DNA of 64,000 bases from Melaminivora jejuensis (GCF_017811175.1 NZ_JACWIJ010000002.1:3344501-3408500), one strand, 5' to 3'. Shown: positions 51,741-61,918, counted from the stretch's first letter. The notes: generated by a model not told the origin, from the letters alone. Numbers and translations are program-made.

Positions 51741-51785
51741 GGCTCAAACCCTTGCTGGGCAAGCGCTGGTAGCTATGAAAAAAAG
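51741..51785 (-). repeat. Dispersed AGCGCTTG repeat, copy I
   Basis: Minus strand: TTTCATAGCTACCAGCGCTT then GCCCAGCAAGGGTTTGAGCC. It lies in the convergent gap between fliT and fliE, next to the terminator. Confidence 0.75.
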
Positions 51786-51842
51786 AGTGTGCGCTGGCTG
51801 CTGCGTGGACGGTGCAGACAGCGGTGCAGGCAGCCGTGGCCG

Positions 51843-52151
51843 TCACACCTGCATGTTCATGATGTCGGTATAGGCCTGCACCATGCGGTTGCGTACGTGC
51901 AGCGCGGCCTGGAAGCCGATCTGGGCCTTTTGCATGGCGACCATGGCTTCCTCGATGCTGACGCTGGGGTTTTCCAGCTGCACTTCCTGCTGCAGGTGGC
52001 TGGCGCGCTCCTGCGCTGCACTGACGGCCTGCAGGGCATCCTTGAAGGCGGTGGAAAAGCCTGGACTGGTCTCGGCCTGCGGCGCTGTCACGCGGCGGGC
52101 GATCTGGGTCTGGGTCAGGGGGGCGGTGGTGCTGGCGATGCGCATGTCCAT
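51843..52151 (-). CDS. fliE: MS-ring/rod junction protein FliE
   Basis: Basal-body protein of 102 residues from ATG 52151 (MDMRIASTTAPLT). The conserved C-terminus is VSIEEAMVAMQKAQIGFQAALHVRNRMVQAYTDIMNMQV. The frame stays open upstream, but the start chosen matches the family length. It is divergent from the fliF operon; the 216-base gap between them must hold both promoters, and I found no clear consensus site. Confidence 0.94.
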   Translation of the reverse strand: MDMRIASTTAPLTQTQIARRVTAPQAETSPGFSTAFKDALQAVSAAQERASHLQQEVQLENPSVSIEEAMVAMQKAQIGFQAALHVRNRMVQAYTDIMNMQV

Positions 52152-52367
52152 GGCGGCGTCCTCGCGAAAAAACTGATCGGGCAATCGGGAAAGTGCCGTG
52201 ATGGTAGGTCGGGCGCCGGTGCCGGTCAGGCCGAAATGATGGCCAAAGCGGCGCCTTATCAGGCAAACGCCGCAGGCGGCTCGTCCGGATAATCGGCCCA
52301 CGTTTCAATCCCTGCCAGGACGGTGGCGCACCCCGCTGCTGCTCCTGGCCGTCCGCCGAAAGCCACG

Positions 52368-54074
52368 ATGTCCACCGCCGCCGTTGCCGAAGTTCCTGCC
52401 ATTCCCGAGCCCGTGGCCTCGTCGCCCGCGTCCGGTCTGCTGCAGCGCCTGGGCGCGCTGGATCGGGCTGCGCGGCTGCGCTGGGGCGCTGCCCTGGTGC
52501 TGCTGCTGGTGCTGGCCGCAGGAGCTTTCTTCTATACCCGTCAGCCCGAGTACCGGGTGCTGTTTGCCGGCGTCAACGACAAGGATGGCGGCGCCATCGT
52601 CGCGCAGCTGGCGCAGATGAACGTGCCCTACAAGTATTCCGAAGGCGGCGGCGCCATCCTGGTGCCCGCCGAGCGCGTCCACGATGCGCGCCTGCGCCTG
52701 GCCACCCTGGGCCTGCCCAAGGGCTCGGTGTCGGGCTTCGAGCTGATGGAGAGCAGCCGCTTCGGCGTGACGCAGTTCCAGGAGCGGCTGAACTTCCAGC
52801 GCGGCCTGGAGGGCGAACTCACGCGCTCCATCCAGGCGCTGGCCTCCGTGCAAAGCGCGCGCGTACACCTGGCGCTGCCCAATCAGAACGGGTTCTTTCG
52901 CGAGCAGCAAAAGCCTTCGGCCTCGGTGCTGGTCAGCCTGTATCCAGGCCGCTTTCTCGATCGCACGCAACTGGCCGGCATCGTCCATCTGGTGGCCTCC
53001 AGCGTGCCGGAACTCGCGCCCTCGGCCGTGAGCGTGCTCGACGACACCGGCAAGCTGCTGTCGCAGTCGCCCGATGGCAGCGCCTCCAGCGCCATCGACG
53101 TGCAGCAGCTGACCTATACCCAGCAGATCGAGCAGCAGTACACGCGCCGCATCCTGGATCTGCTGGAGCCGGTGGTGGGCAAGGACAACGTCAAGGCGCA
53201 GGTCACTGCCGAGGTGGATTTCAGCCGCTCCGAGTCCACCGTGGAGCAGCACCGCCCCAACCTGAGCGCCGATGCCAGCGCCGTGCGCAGCCAGCAGGTG
53301 GTGGAGACTGGCGGCGCCCCGGGGGCCGTGCCGCCCTCGGGCGTGCCTGGCGCGATCAGCAATCAGCCGCCCCAGGCCGCCAATGCCGCAGTCAACGGCC
53401 CGGCCCAGCAGCTGGCCGCCGGTGGCGGCGCCCAGGAGGGTGCGCAGCCCGGCAAGCGCGAGTCGGTGACCAACTATGAGGTGGACAAGACCACCCAGGT
53501 CACGCGCGCTGCGGTGGGCGTCATCAAGCGCGTCAACGCTGCCGTGGTGGTCAACTATGCCCAGGTGGCCGGCGCCGTCGGCCCCGACGGCAAGCCAGCC
53601 GGCCCGCAGGCGCTGTCTGCCGCCCAGCTCGAACAGATGACGGCGCTGGTGCGCGAGACCATCGGCTTCAACAAGGAGCGCGGCGACTCGGTCAACCTGA
53701 TGAATGCGCCCTTCCGCGTGGAGGAGGCGCCCGCCGTCGATTTGCCGCTGTGGAAGCAGCCCGACATGCAGGAGCTGGCCAAGTCGCTGGCCTGGCCGCT
53801 GGGCATCTCGCTGGCCGTGGCCGTGGTGCTGCTGGGCGTGGCGCGGCCCGTGCTCAAGGCGCGCGCGGCCACCCGCGAGCTGGCCCTGGCCGAGCGCAAG
53901 CTCGACGCCATCGAGTCCGAAAGCCTGGAGCGCCCGGCCCTGCCTGGCCCGGATGGCGTGCAGGAGCTGCAGCCCACCCCGGCGCAGCTGCGCCTGGAGG
54001 ATGCGCGCAACCTGGCGCGCAACAATCCGATCGCAGTGGCCAACATTCTCAAGACCTGGGTCAACGGCGAGTGA
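52368..54074 (+). CDS. fliF: MS-ring protein FliF
   Basis: MS-ring subunit of 568 residues from ATG 52368. It has two membrane segments (LRWGAALVLLLVLAAGAFFY at about 40-60 and LGISLAVAVVLLGVARPVL at about 475-493), the ring-building motif SSRFGVTQFQERLNFQRGLEGELTRSI, and the C-terminal FliG-binding region ARNLARNNPIAVANILKTWVNGE. First gene of the large fliF-to-fliR operon. Confidence 0.96.
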   Translation: MSTAAVAEVPAIPEPVASSPASGLLQRLGALDRAARLRWGAALVLLLVLAAGAFFYTRQPEYRVLFAGVNDKDGGAIVAQLAQMNVPYKYSEGGGAILVPAERVHDARLRLATLGLPKGSVSGFELMESSRFGVTQFQERLNFQRGLEGELTRSIQALASVQSARVHLALPNQNGFFREQQKPSASVLVSLYPGRFLDRTQLAGIVHLVASSVPELAPSAVSVLDDTGKLLSQSPDGSASSAIDVQQLTYTQQIEQQYTRRILDLLEPVVGKDNVKAQVTAEVDFSRSESTVEQHRPNLSADASAVRSQQVVETGGAPGAVPPSGVPGAISNQPPQAANAAVNGPAQQLAAGGGAQEGAQPGKRESVTNYEVDKTTQVTRAAVGVIKRVNAAVVVNYAQVAGAVGPDGKPAGPQALSAAQLEQMTALVRETIGFNKERGDSVNLMNAPFRVEEAPAVDLPLWKQPDMQELAKSLAWPLGISLAVAVVLLGVARPVLKARAATRELALAERKLDAIESESLERPALPGPDGVQELQPTPAQLRLEDARNLARNNPIAVANILKTWVNGE

Positions 54075-54113
54075 GCGCCAGACCCGTGAAGCTGCATGAC
54101 ACACAGGTGAGCC

Positions 54114-55112
54114 ATGGATGAACGAGGCCTGAACGACGCCGCCATCATGCTGATGTCGCTGGGCGAGGAGGAAGCCGCCGAGGTGTTCAAGCACCTGTCG
54201 CCCAAGGAGGTGCAAAAGCTCGGCGAGACCATCGCACGGATGCGCAGCGTGTCGCGCGAGAAGGTCGATGACGTGATCGACCGCTTCACTGCCGATGCGG
54301 CGGCGCAGAGCCTGCTGGTGAGCGACACCGGCGACTATGTGCGCTCGGTGCTCAAGCGCGCCCTGGGCGACGACAAGGCGGCGCTGCTGATCGACCGCAT
54401 CCTGCAAGGCGGCGACATCTCGGGCATCGAGAGCCTGAAGTGGATGGATCCGCTGTCGGTGGCCGAGTTGCTGCGCAACGAGCATCCGCAGATCGTCGCC
54501 GCCATCCTGGTACACCTGGATGCCGAGCAGTCCTCGGCGGTGCTCATGCACCTGTCGGATCGCCAGCGCGGCGAGATCATGCTGCGTATCGCCACGCTGG
54601 AGGGCATCCAGCCCACGGCGCTCAAGGACTTGAACGAGGTGCTGTTTCGCGTGCTGGCCGGCGGCGACAAGGTACGCAAGAGCTCGCTGGGCGGTGTCAA
54701 GGCGGCTGCCGAGATCATCAACTTGCTGCGCACCGGCGCCGATGCTGCGGTGCTGGAGGTCATCCGCAACTACGAGGCCGACTTGGCGCAGAAAATCGTG
54801 GACAAGATGTTCGTCTTCGACGATATCGCCTACAAGCTCGATGGCCGCTCCATCCAGATGGTGCTGCGCGAGGTGGCCTCCGAGACGCTGGTGATCTCGC
54901 TCAAGGGCGCGCAGCCCGAGGTGCGCGACAAGATCCTGGCCAACATGTCCTCGCGCGCTGCCGAGGCCATGCGCGAGGATCTGGAGTCGCGCGGGCCGAT
55001 GCGCCTGTCCGAGGTCGAGGCGCAGCAGCGCGAAGTGCTCAAGATCGTGCGCCGCCTGGCCGAGGAAGGGCAGATCACGCTGTCTGGCGGGGCCGACGAT
55101 GCCCTGGTCTGA
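54114..55112 (+). CDS. fliG: Motor switch protein FliG
   Basis: C-ring protein of 332 residues. The C-terminal torque helix and EHPQ loop are present: ELLRNEHPQIVAAILVHLD (about 117-135) and FDDIAYKLDGRSIQMVLREV (about 238-257, with the charged residues that meet MotA). Follows fliF after 39 bases. Confidence 0.96.
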   Translation: MDERGLNDAAIMLMSLGEEEAAEVFKHLSPKEVQKLGETIARMRSVSREKVDDVIDRFTADAAAQSLLVSDTGDYVRSVLKRALGDDKAALLIDRILQGGDISGIESLKWMDPLSVAELLRNEHPQIVAAILVHLDAEQSSAVLMHLSDRQRGEIMLRIATLEGIQPTALKDLNEVLFRVLAGGDKVRKSSLGGVKAAAEIINLLRTGADAAVLEVIRNYEADLAQKIVDKMFVFDDIAYKLDGRSIQMVLREVASETLVISLKGAQPEVRDKILANMSSRAAEAMREDLESRGPMRLSEVEAQQREVLKIVRRLAEEGQITLSGGADDALV

Positions 55113-55143
55113 GCGCCCAACCCGGATACCACAGGAGTGAGCC

Positions 55144-55917
55144 ATGGCGTCAGGTAAGCAGCGCCACTACACCCGCTTCGTCCCCCGCGAGGAAGTGGGC
55201 GAGGTCACGCGCTGGCGCTTTGGCGCCATCGACGGGGAGCAGCACGGCTTTGTCCCGCTGGGTTCGGTCGTCGCCGAGCCGCCGCCCGAGCCCGAGGTCG
55301 AGGACGAGGTGGTGGATCTGCCGCCCGAGCCAGTCCAGGAGGGCCTGCCCCTTGATGAGCATGAGGCGCTGGTGCAGCAGGCACTCGAACAAGGCCATGC
55401 CCAGGGCCTGGCCGAAGGGCAGGAGCGCGAGCGCCTGCTCTGGCAGCAGCGCCTGGACGAGCACATCGCCGGCCCGGGCCGCGAGGCGGCCGAGCGGCTG
55501 GCACAGCTGGCGCAGGCCTTCGAGGGCAGCCTGGCCGGCTTGCAGCAGTCCATGGCCCAGGATGTGCTGCAGCTGGCCTGCGACATCGCCCGCCAGGTGG
55601 TGCGCAGCGAGCTGTCGGTGAACCGCCGCGCGGTGCTGCCGGTGGTGCGCGAGGCGCTGGCCATGCTGGGCAGCGAAAGCCGCCCGGCCATCGTGCGCCT
55701 GAATCCCGCCGACTGGCAGGCCGTCCACGAGACGCTGCAGGCCGAGCACCCTTCGATGCGCATCGAGTGGCTGCAGGACGCAGGCGTGCAGCCGGGCGAG
55801 TGCGTGGTCGAGTCGGCTGGCACGGTGATCGAGGGCACGCTGGATCAGCGCTGGCGCCGCGCCATCGCGGCACTGGGCCTGACCGATCTGTGGCGCGAGG
55901 CCGGCGATGAGCATTAA
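55144..55917 (+). CDS. fliH: Flagellar export regulator FliH
   Basis: Stator-like regulator of the FliI ATPase, 257 residues. The N-terminal region is acidic and Pro-rich ([19 protein letters not shown]), followed by [25 protein letters not shown] and the conserved C-terminal [15 protein letters not shown] and [14 protein letters not shown]. It overlaps the fliI start by 11 bases. Confidence 0.93.
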   Translation: MASGKQRHYTRFVPREEVGEVTRWRFGAIDGEQHGFVPLGSVVAEPPPEPEVEDEVVDLPPEPVQEGLPLDEHEALVQQALEQGHAQGLAEGQERERLLWQQRLDEHIAGPGREAAERLAQLAQAFEGSLAGLQQSMAQDVLQLACDIARQVVRSELSVNRRAVLPVVREALAMLGSESRPAIVRLNPADWQAVHETLQAEHPSMRIEWLQDAGVQPGECVVESAGTVIEGTLDQRWRRAIAALGLTDLWREAGDEH

Positions 55918-57319
55918 AAAGGCCGAGGCCTGGCAGGATTTGCTGGTGCAGGCGCGCGCGCGTCTGCAAGAGCCCGTGCCGCTGCCGGCACGCGGTACGC
56001 TGACGCGGCTCACCGGCCTGGTGCTGGAGGCTGCCGGCCTGCGCGTGCCGGTGGGTTCACAGTGCCAGGTGCGCATGGGCGAGGAGGACGAGCCGGTGCT
56101 GGCCGAGGTGGTCGGCTTCGCCGGCGACAAGGCCTATCTGATGCCGGCGGGCGATGTACACGGCCTGTCCAGCGGCGCCCAAGTGGCGCCGGCGCCGGCC
56201 TATGTGCCGCCGCTGCGCCTGGGCCAGCAGCCGGCAGAGGTGGAGTCGGCCAGTGCCGCTGCCGGCGCGCTGCGCCTGCCCATCGGCGACGGGCTGCTGG
56301 GCCGGGTGGTGGACTCGCAGGGCCTGCCGCTGGATCACAACGGCCCGCTGGAGAGTGTCGATGCACAGGCCATGAGCCGCGCACCCATCAACGCCATGGA
56401 GCGCGACCCGGTGCGTGAGCCGCTGGATACTGGCGTGCGCGCCATCAACGCGCTGCTCACGGTGGGCCGGGGCCAGCGCCTGGGCCTGTTCGCTGGCTCC
56501 GGTGTGGGCAAGTCGGTGCTGCTGGGCATGATGGCGCGCTATACCGCTGCCGATGTCATCGTGGTCGGCCTGATCGGCGAGCGCGGGCGCGAGGTCAAGG
56601 AATTCGTCGAGGACATCCTGGGCGAGGAGGATCGCCACCGCTCGGTGGTGGTGGCAGCGCCCGCCGATGCGCCGCCGCTGCTGCGGATGCAGGGCGCGGC
56701 CTACGCTACGGCGATTGCTGAACATTTCCGCGACCAGGGCCGCCACGTGCTGCTGCTCATGGACTCGCTCACGCGCTACGCCATGGCGCAGCGCGAGATC
56801 GCCCTGGCCATCGGCGAGCCGCCGGCCACCAAGGGCTACCCGCCGAGCTGCTTTGCCAAGCTGCCGGCGCTGGTCGAGAGAAGCGGCAACGGCCTCAATG
56901 GCGTCGGCTCCATAACCGCCTTCTATACCGTGCTCTCCGAGGGCGACGACCAGCAAGACCCGATTGCCGATGCCGCGCGCGCCATCCTGGACGGGCACAT
57001 CGTGCTGTCGCGCGCGCTGGCCGAGAGCGGCCACTATCCGGCCATCGACATCGAGCAGTCGGCCTCGCGCGTCATGCACAACGTCATTTCGCGCGAGCAT
57101 TTCGAGCTGGCGCGGCAATTCCGCGCCACCTGGTCGCGCTACCAAAAGAGCAGCGATCTGATCCAGGTGGGCGCCTACGCGGCAGGCTCCGACCCGCAGC
57201 TCGACGAGGCCATCCGGCTGCAGCCGGGGATGCGGGCGTTTTTGCAGCAGAACATGTTCGAGGGCGCGTCGCTGCAGGCCAGCGTCCAGGCCATGGCACA
57301 GGCCCTGCAGCAGGGCTGA
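55907..57319 (+). CDS. fliI: Flagellum-specific ATPase FliI
   Basis: Export ATPase of 470 residues. Walker A is [16 protein letters not shown] at about 194-209, Walker [26 protein letters not shown] at about 281-305. The C-terminal [22 protein letters not shown] is typical. Works with FliH and FliJ to feed the export gate. Confidence 0.97.
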   Translation: MSIKKAEAWQDLLVQARARLQEPVPLPARGTLTRLTGLVLEAAGLRVPVGSQCQVRMGEEDEPVLAEVVGFAGDKAYLMPAGDVHGLSSGAQVAPAPAYVPPLRLGQQPAEVESASAAAGALRLPIGDGLLGRVVDSQGLPLDHNGPLESVDAQAMSRAPINAMERDPVREPLDTGVRAINALLTVGRGQRLGLFAGSGVGKSVLLGMMARYTAADVIVVGLIGERGREVKEFVEDILGEEDRHRSVVVAAPADAPPLLRMQGAAYATAIAEHFRDQGRHVLLLMDSLTRYAMAQREIALAIGEPPATKGYPPSCFAKLPALVERSGNGLNGVGSITAFYTVLSEGDDQQDPIADAARAILDGHIVLSRALAESGHYPAIDIEQSASRVMHNVISREHFELARQFRATWSRYQKSSDLIQVGAYAAGSDPQLDEAIRLQPGMRAFLQQNMFEGASLQASVQAMAQALQQG

Positions 57320-57338
57320 ACACGCAAGGAGCGCCGCC

Positions 57339-57800
57339 ATGTCTTCCCTGCAGTCTTTCATCGTGGCCATCCAGCTGGCCGAGCGCCGGCGCGATGCGGC
57401 GCGCCAGACGGTATCGAACCTGCAGAACGCCCGGGCGGCGGCGCAGGGCCAGCTCGACCAGCTGCAGGGCTACGCCCAGGAGACCCAGGGCCGCTGGGGC
57501 GCCAGCGAGGGCCGGGTCATGCAGCCCGTGGTGCTGCAGCACCACCACCAGTTCATGGGCCGGCTGGAGCACGCCATCGGGCTGCAGGGCCAAGTGGTGC
57601 GCACCCAGGATCAGCGCGTGGCCGGCGCACGGCAGACCTTGCTGCAGGCCGAGTTGCGCCTGGCCAGCCTGCGCAAGGTGCTGGAGCGCCGCCAGGCCGA
57701 GCTGGCCCTGGCCCAGCAGCGCCGCGAACAGAAAGCAACCGATGAACGTGCCGCACTGCGCCTGGCGGGCGTGGCTGCCAGGTACTCTATGGAGGAGTGA
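57339..57800 (+). CDS. fliJ: Flagellar export protein FliJ
   Basis: A coiled-coil protein of 153 residues (LAERRRDAARQTVSNLQNARAAAQGQLDQLQGYAQE and RQTLLQAELRLASLRKVLERRQAELALAQQRREQKATDE). FliJ links FliI to the FlhA gate. It lies between fliI and fliK as expected. Confidence 0.9.
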   Translation: MSSLQSFIVAIQLAERRRDAARQTVSNLQNARAAAQGQLDQLQGYAQETQGRWGASEGRVMQPVVLQHHHQFMGRLEHAIGLQGQVVRTQDQRVAGARQTLLQAELRLASLRKVLERRQAELALAQQRREQKATDERAALRLAGVAARYSMEE

Positions 57801-57805
57801 GGGTC

Positions 57806-59314
57806 ATGCAACAGACTGCTGTCCACAATGGTTCGGGCGCCGCCCAGAGTGCCCAGGCCGCCCAGGCCACGCGCGGCAGTGCCCGTGCCGTGGCGGGATC
57901 GAGCGCCGGGGCCGGGCCGGCGGCAGGCTTTGCAGCCCTGCTGGCCACGCTGGGGCAGGACGAGGCGGACGCGGGGCTGCTCCAGTTGCCCGGCAGTGCG
58001 CCGGGGGCCGGGGCGGATGAGTCTGCTGCGGGGTTTCTGGCGGCGACTGCTCTGCCCGGACAGGAGGCAGATCGGATAGCACGGTCGCAGGCGGACGAGT
58101 GGGACGATCCAGTCACCTGCGACTCGCAGACCTTGGCCATGCTGCTGGCCGGGCTGGGGCAACCGGCTCCAGCAGCCCCGATGAGCGAGCCAGGCCAGGA
58201 GTTGCCCGCAGCCGATGCTGCAACTGATCCTTGGAGTCGGACGGCGCAGCCAGGCTTGAGCACGCTGCCTGCGGCATTGGACGGAGGGCTGGCAGGCCGT
58301 GTGCTGCAGCCATCCACAGATCAGTCAATCAACCAGACAACCGGTCTGGGCGCTGGCGGCCACTGGGCCAGCACCTCCCTGGTGGCGGAAACCAGCCGGC
58401 TCGACAGCGGTCGCCCGAACATGGCCCCCGAGCAGGCCGAGGCGGATGCACCGCGTCCCGCACTGGTGCGCGCCAGCCGTAGCGGCGCATTCGCAAGCAG
58501 GCTGCTGCCGGGCGCAGCAGAGACCGCTTCGCGCCTGCCGGGGCGGGGCGTGCAGACAGGGCCGGCCGCCGCGCCTGCCGCCGTGCCGGGCAGCGCGCCA
58601 TCCCAGGGGGCGCCGGGCAGCCTGGCAGCGGCAGGCCCCAGGCTGGACAGCGGCCCTGAGCGCAGCCCCGAGTTGTCGGCAAGGGTTGGCTCGACCGGCG
58701 GCGCGCTGGATACGGCGCTGGCCGGCGCGGCGATCGGGCCGGCAGCGGTGGATGGCCAGCGCCCCGGGCGTGACGCTGCCGGCCAGCCGGGTGGGCAGGC
58801 TTCGCACGGCAGCGCGCCAGTGGCAGGGGCCGCCGAACCCGAAGCCGCCGGCCCGGATGCGGTGGCCGATGCCGCCTGGCAGGCTGATCTCGACGCTGCC
58901 CAGGCCGAGCTGGCCGAGAACGTGACCTACTGGGTGCATCAGCAGACGCAAAATGCCGCGCTGACCCTGGAGGGCGACGGGCAGGCTGTGCAGGTGCAGG
59001 TGGCACTGACCGGCGACCAGGCGCACATCACCTTCCGCAGCGACGAGGAGCAGGCGCGCCAGTTGCTCGACGCCGGCACGCAGGAGCTGCGCGAACTGCT
59101 CGACGCCCAGGGCCTGCAGCTTGCCGGCGTGAGCATCGGCATGGCCTCGTCTGATGGTGCCGGCAGTCGCCAGCCAGGCCAGCCGCCGGAGCGCGGCGCC
59201 CACACCGCCCGCCAGGGCGTGGTGCGCGTGCCGGGTGGCAATGACGGCGCTGCTCCTGCCGCCGGGCGCCGCACGGGCGGCATCTCCGAGCGCTCGGTGG
59301 ACATCTTCGTCTGA
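57806..59314 (+). CDS. fliK: Flagellar hook-length control protein FliK
   Basis: Exported ruler protein of 502 residues from ATG 57806 with a GGAGGAG site overlapping the fliJ stop. The first 350 residues are disordered and Ala/Gly/Pro-rich. The C-terminal substrate-switch domain (about 370-465) has ALTLEGDGQAVQVQVALTGDQAHITFRSDEEQARQLLDAGTQELRELLDAQGLQLAGVSIG. Sequence is poorly conserved except at the C-terminus. Confidence 0.9.
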   Translation: MQQTAVHNGSGAAQSAQAAQATRGSARAVAGSSAGAGPAAGFAALLATLGQDEADAGLLQLPGSAPGAGADESAAGFLAATALPGQEADRIARSQADEWDDPVTCDSQTLAMLLAGLGQPAPAAPMSEPGQELPAADAATDPWSRTAQPGLSTLPAALDGGLAGRVLQPSTDQSINQTTGLGAGGHWASTSLVAETSRLDSGRPNMAPEQAEADAPRPALVRASRSGAFASRLLPGAAETASRLPGRGVQTGPAAAPAAVPGSAPSQGAPGSLAAAGPRLDSGPERSPELSARVGSTGGALDTALAGAAIGPAAVDGQRPGRDAAGQPGGQASHGSAPVAGAAEPEAAGPDAVADAAWQADLDAAQAELAENVTYWVHQQTQNAALTLEGDGQAVQVQVALTGDQAHITFRSDEEQARQLLDAGTQELRELLDAQGLQLAGVSIGMASSDGAGSRQPGQPPERGAHTARQGVVRVPGGNDGAAPAAGRRTGGISERSVDIFV

Positions 59315-59490
59315 TGGGCCGCAGGCCGGTGCAGGGCTGGAAAGGGCGGGCTTTCAGCGTTTTATTCTGGCTATCATGCCCGGCCCCAGGCGCCAATAAT
59401 TGCGCCATCGAGGCCTGTGGCAGTCCCCAGAGCGGATGCCGCGCCGATACCTCCTAGTTTCGCGCGCAAGCAGCGCCAGAAAGACCTGTC

Positions 59491-60067
59491 GTGTCCGAAA
59501 CCGCCCCCGCCCCCGCCAAGAACAAGAAGCTGCTGATCATCGTTGCCGTCGTGCTGCTGGCCGTGCTCAGTGGTGTGGCCGCCTGGGTGATGCTGGCCCA
59601 GCGCAGCAGCCTGGATGATGAAGAAGGGGGCGCTCGGGCCGCGCCGCCCAGGCGGCAGCCAAGGCGCCGCCCACCTTCATGCCCATGGAGAACATGGTGG
59701 TCAACCTGGCCGACCCGGGGGCGATCGCTTTGCCCAGATCGGCATCACCCTGGAGCTGGCCGACGCCAAGGCCGCCGAGCAGGTCAAGACCTACATGCCC
59801 AGCATCCGCAGCAGCGTGCTGCTGCTGGTGTCGCAGCGCACCACCGACGAGCTGTTGACGCGCGAGGGCAAGGAAAAACTCGCCCAGGACGTGCGCCGCG
59901 AAGTCTCCCGTCCGCTGGGCTACGCCATCCCGAAGCCGCGCAAGCGCGCCGCGCAGCGTGACCTCGACGATGAGGAAGAAGACGACGACGAGGACGAGCG
60001 TCCGCGCCGGCGCGCCGATGACAACCCGGTGCGCCAGGTGCTGTTTTCCAGTTTCATCATCCAGTGA
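59491..60067 (+). pseudogene. fliL: FliL, broken by two apparent single-G deletions
   Basis: Stator-associated membrane protein FliL. The GTG start at 59491 gives MSETAPAPAKNKKLLIIVAVVLLAVLSGVAAWVML, the cytoplasmic tail and membrane helix. The frame then shifts at the G5 run 59626-59630 and again at the G5 run 59717-59721. Adding one G to each restores AAQAAAKAPPTFMPMENMVVNLADPGGDRFAQIGITLELADAKAAEQVKTYMPSIRSSVLLL as a normal FliL. The total would be about 192 residues. An acidic block (DLDDEEEDDDEDERPRRRADD) precedes the C-terminal VRQVLFSSFIIQ and is unusual for the family. Two independent shifts in one gene of an otherwise intact operon suggest sequence error. Confidence 0.8.
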
Positions 60068-60083
60068 ACTTCACAGGTGACCC

Positions 60084-61088
60084 ATGAGTGATTCCTTTCT
60101 GTCGCAGGAAGAGGTCGATGCCCTGCTGGAGGGCGTCACTGGCGAGAGCCAGAAAACCGTCAAGCAGGACATCGAAGAAGGCTCCATCCGCACCTACGAC
60201 ATCTCCAGCCAGGAGCGCATCGTGCGTGGGCGAATGCCCACCATGGAGATCGTCAACGAGCGCTTTGCGCGCAACTTCCGCATCGGCCTGTTCAACTTCA
60301 TCCGCAGAAGCCCGGAGATTTCCGTGGGCACGGTGCAGGTGCAGCGCTACAACGCCTTCTTGCGCGAGCTGGTGGTGCCGACCAACTTCAACATCGTCGC
60401 CATTCGCCCGTTGCGCGGCAGCGGCCTGGTGGTGTGCGAGCCCTCGCTGGTCTTTGGCGTGATCGACACGCTCTACGGCGGCAGCGGCAAGTTCCAGACG
60501 CGCATCGAGGGGCGGGATTTTTCCGCCACCGAGCAGCGCGTCATCAACCGCCTGGTGGACGTGATCTGCGAGGAATACAAGAAGGCCTGGCAGGGCATCT
60601 ACCCGCTGGAGCTGTCGTACCAGCGCTCGGAGATGCAGCCGCAGTTCGCCAACATCGCCACGCCCAGCGAGATCGTCGTGTCCACGGCCTTCCAGCTGGA
60701 GATCGGCGATCTGTCGGGCTCCATCCATATCTGCATGCCCTATGCCACGCTGGAGCCGATCCGCGACGTGCTGTATTCGGCCATGCAGGGCGACGCCATC
60801 GAGGTGGATCGGCGCTGGGTGCGGGTGCTGTCGCGCGAGATCCAGGCTGCCGAGGTCACCCTGGTGGCCGAGCTGGCACGCGCCGATGCCACCGTCGAGC
60901 AGCTGCTGGCCATGAAGCCGGGCGATTTCATCGAACTCGATCGCGAGCCGCGCATCCGCGCCTCCATCGGTGGAGTGCCCCTGTTCGAGTGCCAGTACGG
61001 CACGCACAACGCCAAGTACGCCATCCGCATCGAGGAGTGCCTGCGCGGCAGCGACAGCAGTTGGCTGGGAGAGAAAAATGTCAAGTAA
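60084..61088 (+). CDS. fliM: Motor switch protein FliM
   Basis: C-ring protein of 334 residues. The N-terminal CheY-binding motif is LSQEEVDALLEGV. The middle CheC-like domain has NERFARNFRIGLFNFIRRSPEISVGTVQ and the GSGLVVCEPSLVFGVIDTLYGGSG loop. The C-terminal SpoA domain ends at the fliN start, which overlaps by 11 bases. Confidence 0.97.
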   Translation: MSDSFLSQEEVDALLEGVTGESQKTVKQDIEEGSIRTYDISSQERIVRGRMPTMEIVNERFARNFRIGLFNFIRRSPEISVGTVQVQRYNAFLRELVVPTNFNIVAIRPLRGSGLVVCEPSLVFGVIDTLYGGSGKFQTRIEGRDFSATEQRVINRLVDVICEEYKKAWQGIYPLELSYQRSEMQPQFANIATPSEIVVSTAFQLEIGDLSGSIHICMPYATLEPIRDVLYSAMQGDAIEVDRRWVRVLSREIQAAEVTLVAELARADATVEQLLAMKPGDFIELDREPRIRASIGGVPLFECQYGTHNAKYAIRIEECLRGSDSSWLGEKNVK

Positions 61089-61539
61089 CAATTTCGACAA
61101 GCCGGGCGATATTCCACCCGAGGACATCGAGGACGAATCCCTGGCCGACTGGGCGCAGGCGCTAGACGAGCAAAAGCGCATCGACGAGGAGGTCGAGGCC
61201 CAGGCGCGTGCGGCCGAGCAGGGTGGGCCGCTCAGCGGCGATCCGCTGCGGCCCTCTGCGGGCGACTCGGGCATCCACGACATCAACATGGTGCTGGACA
61301 TCCCGGTGCAGTTGTCGGTGGAGCTGGGCCGCACCAAGGTGCCCATCAAATACATCCTGCAACTGGCCCAGGGCTCGGTGGTCGAGCTCGACGCACTGGC
61401 CGGCGAACCCATGGACGTGCTGGTCAACGGCTACCTGATCGCCCAGGGCGAGGTGGTGGTGGTCAACGACAAGTTCGGCATCCGCCTGACCGACGTGGTC
61501 ACGCCCTCCGAGCGGCTGCGCCGCGTCAGCCGTGGCTGA
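61078..61539 (+). CDS. fliN: Motor switch protein FliN
   Basis: C-ring protein of 153 residues from ATG 61078 (MSSNNFDKPGD). The SpoA domain is NMVLDIPVQLSVELGRTKVPIKYILQLAQGSVVELDALAGEPMDVLVNGYLIAQGEVVVVNDKFGIRLTDVV. The acidic N-terminal 70 residues are variable. Overlaps fliM at the start and fliO at the end. Confidence 0.95.
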   Translation: MSSNNFDKPGDIPPEDIEDESLADWAQALDEQKRIDEEVEAQARAAEQGGPLSGDPLRPSAGDSGIHDINMVLDIPVQLSVELGRTKVPIKYILQLAQGSVVELDALAGEPMDVLVNGYLIAQGEVVVVNDKFGIRLTDVVTPSERLRRVSRG

Positions 61540-61918
61540 AGGCGGCCCCGCCGGCGCCGGTCTGGCGCAGACCCTGCTGCTGGTGGTGCTGTTCGTGGCG
61601 GCGCTGTCGGCGCTGCCGTGGCTGATCCGGCGGCTGCAGCAGCGCCGCATCGGGCTGCTGCCCGGCGCTGCGGGTACGCCCTCGCGCGTGCTGTCCAGCG
61701 TGGCCGTCGGGCCGCAGCAGCGTGTGGTCAGCGTCGAGGTCGGCCCGGCGCACGCGCGCACGGTGCTGGTGCTGGGCGTGACGGCGCAGCACATCAGCTG
61801 CCTGCACACCCTGCCCGCTGCTAGCTTTGCCGCTGAGGTGGCTGCTGCCCAGTCAGTCCAGGCGGCCCAGACCGTCCAGCCGCTGCAGCCCGACGCCCCC
61901 CGCCATGCCACTTCCTGA
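61532..61918 (+). CDS. fliO: Flagellar biosynthesis protein FliO
   Basis: A single-pass membrane protein of 128 residues started at GTG 61532, which overlaps the fliN stop. One membrane helix ([21 protein letters not shown], about 12-32) is followed by a small soluble domain with [30 protein letters not shown]. FliO helps assemble the FliPQR gate. It is longer in its tail than the minimum. Confidence 0.85.
   Translation: MAEGGPAGAGLAQTLLLVVLFVAALSALPWLIRRLQQRRIGLLPGAAGTPSRVLSSVAVGPQQRVVSVEVGPAHARTVLVLGVTAQHISCLHTLPAASFAAEVAAAQSVQAAQTVQPLQPDAPRHATS

Noticed and set aside
52305..55145. A 946-codon open frame on the minus strand opposite fliF and fliG
   Set aside because: It is the antisense shadow of clear fliF and fliG genes in GC-rich sequence; its translation is low complexity (His/Gln/Ala/Arg) with no family motif.
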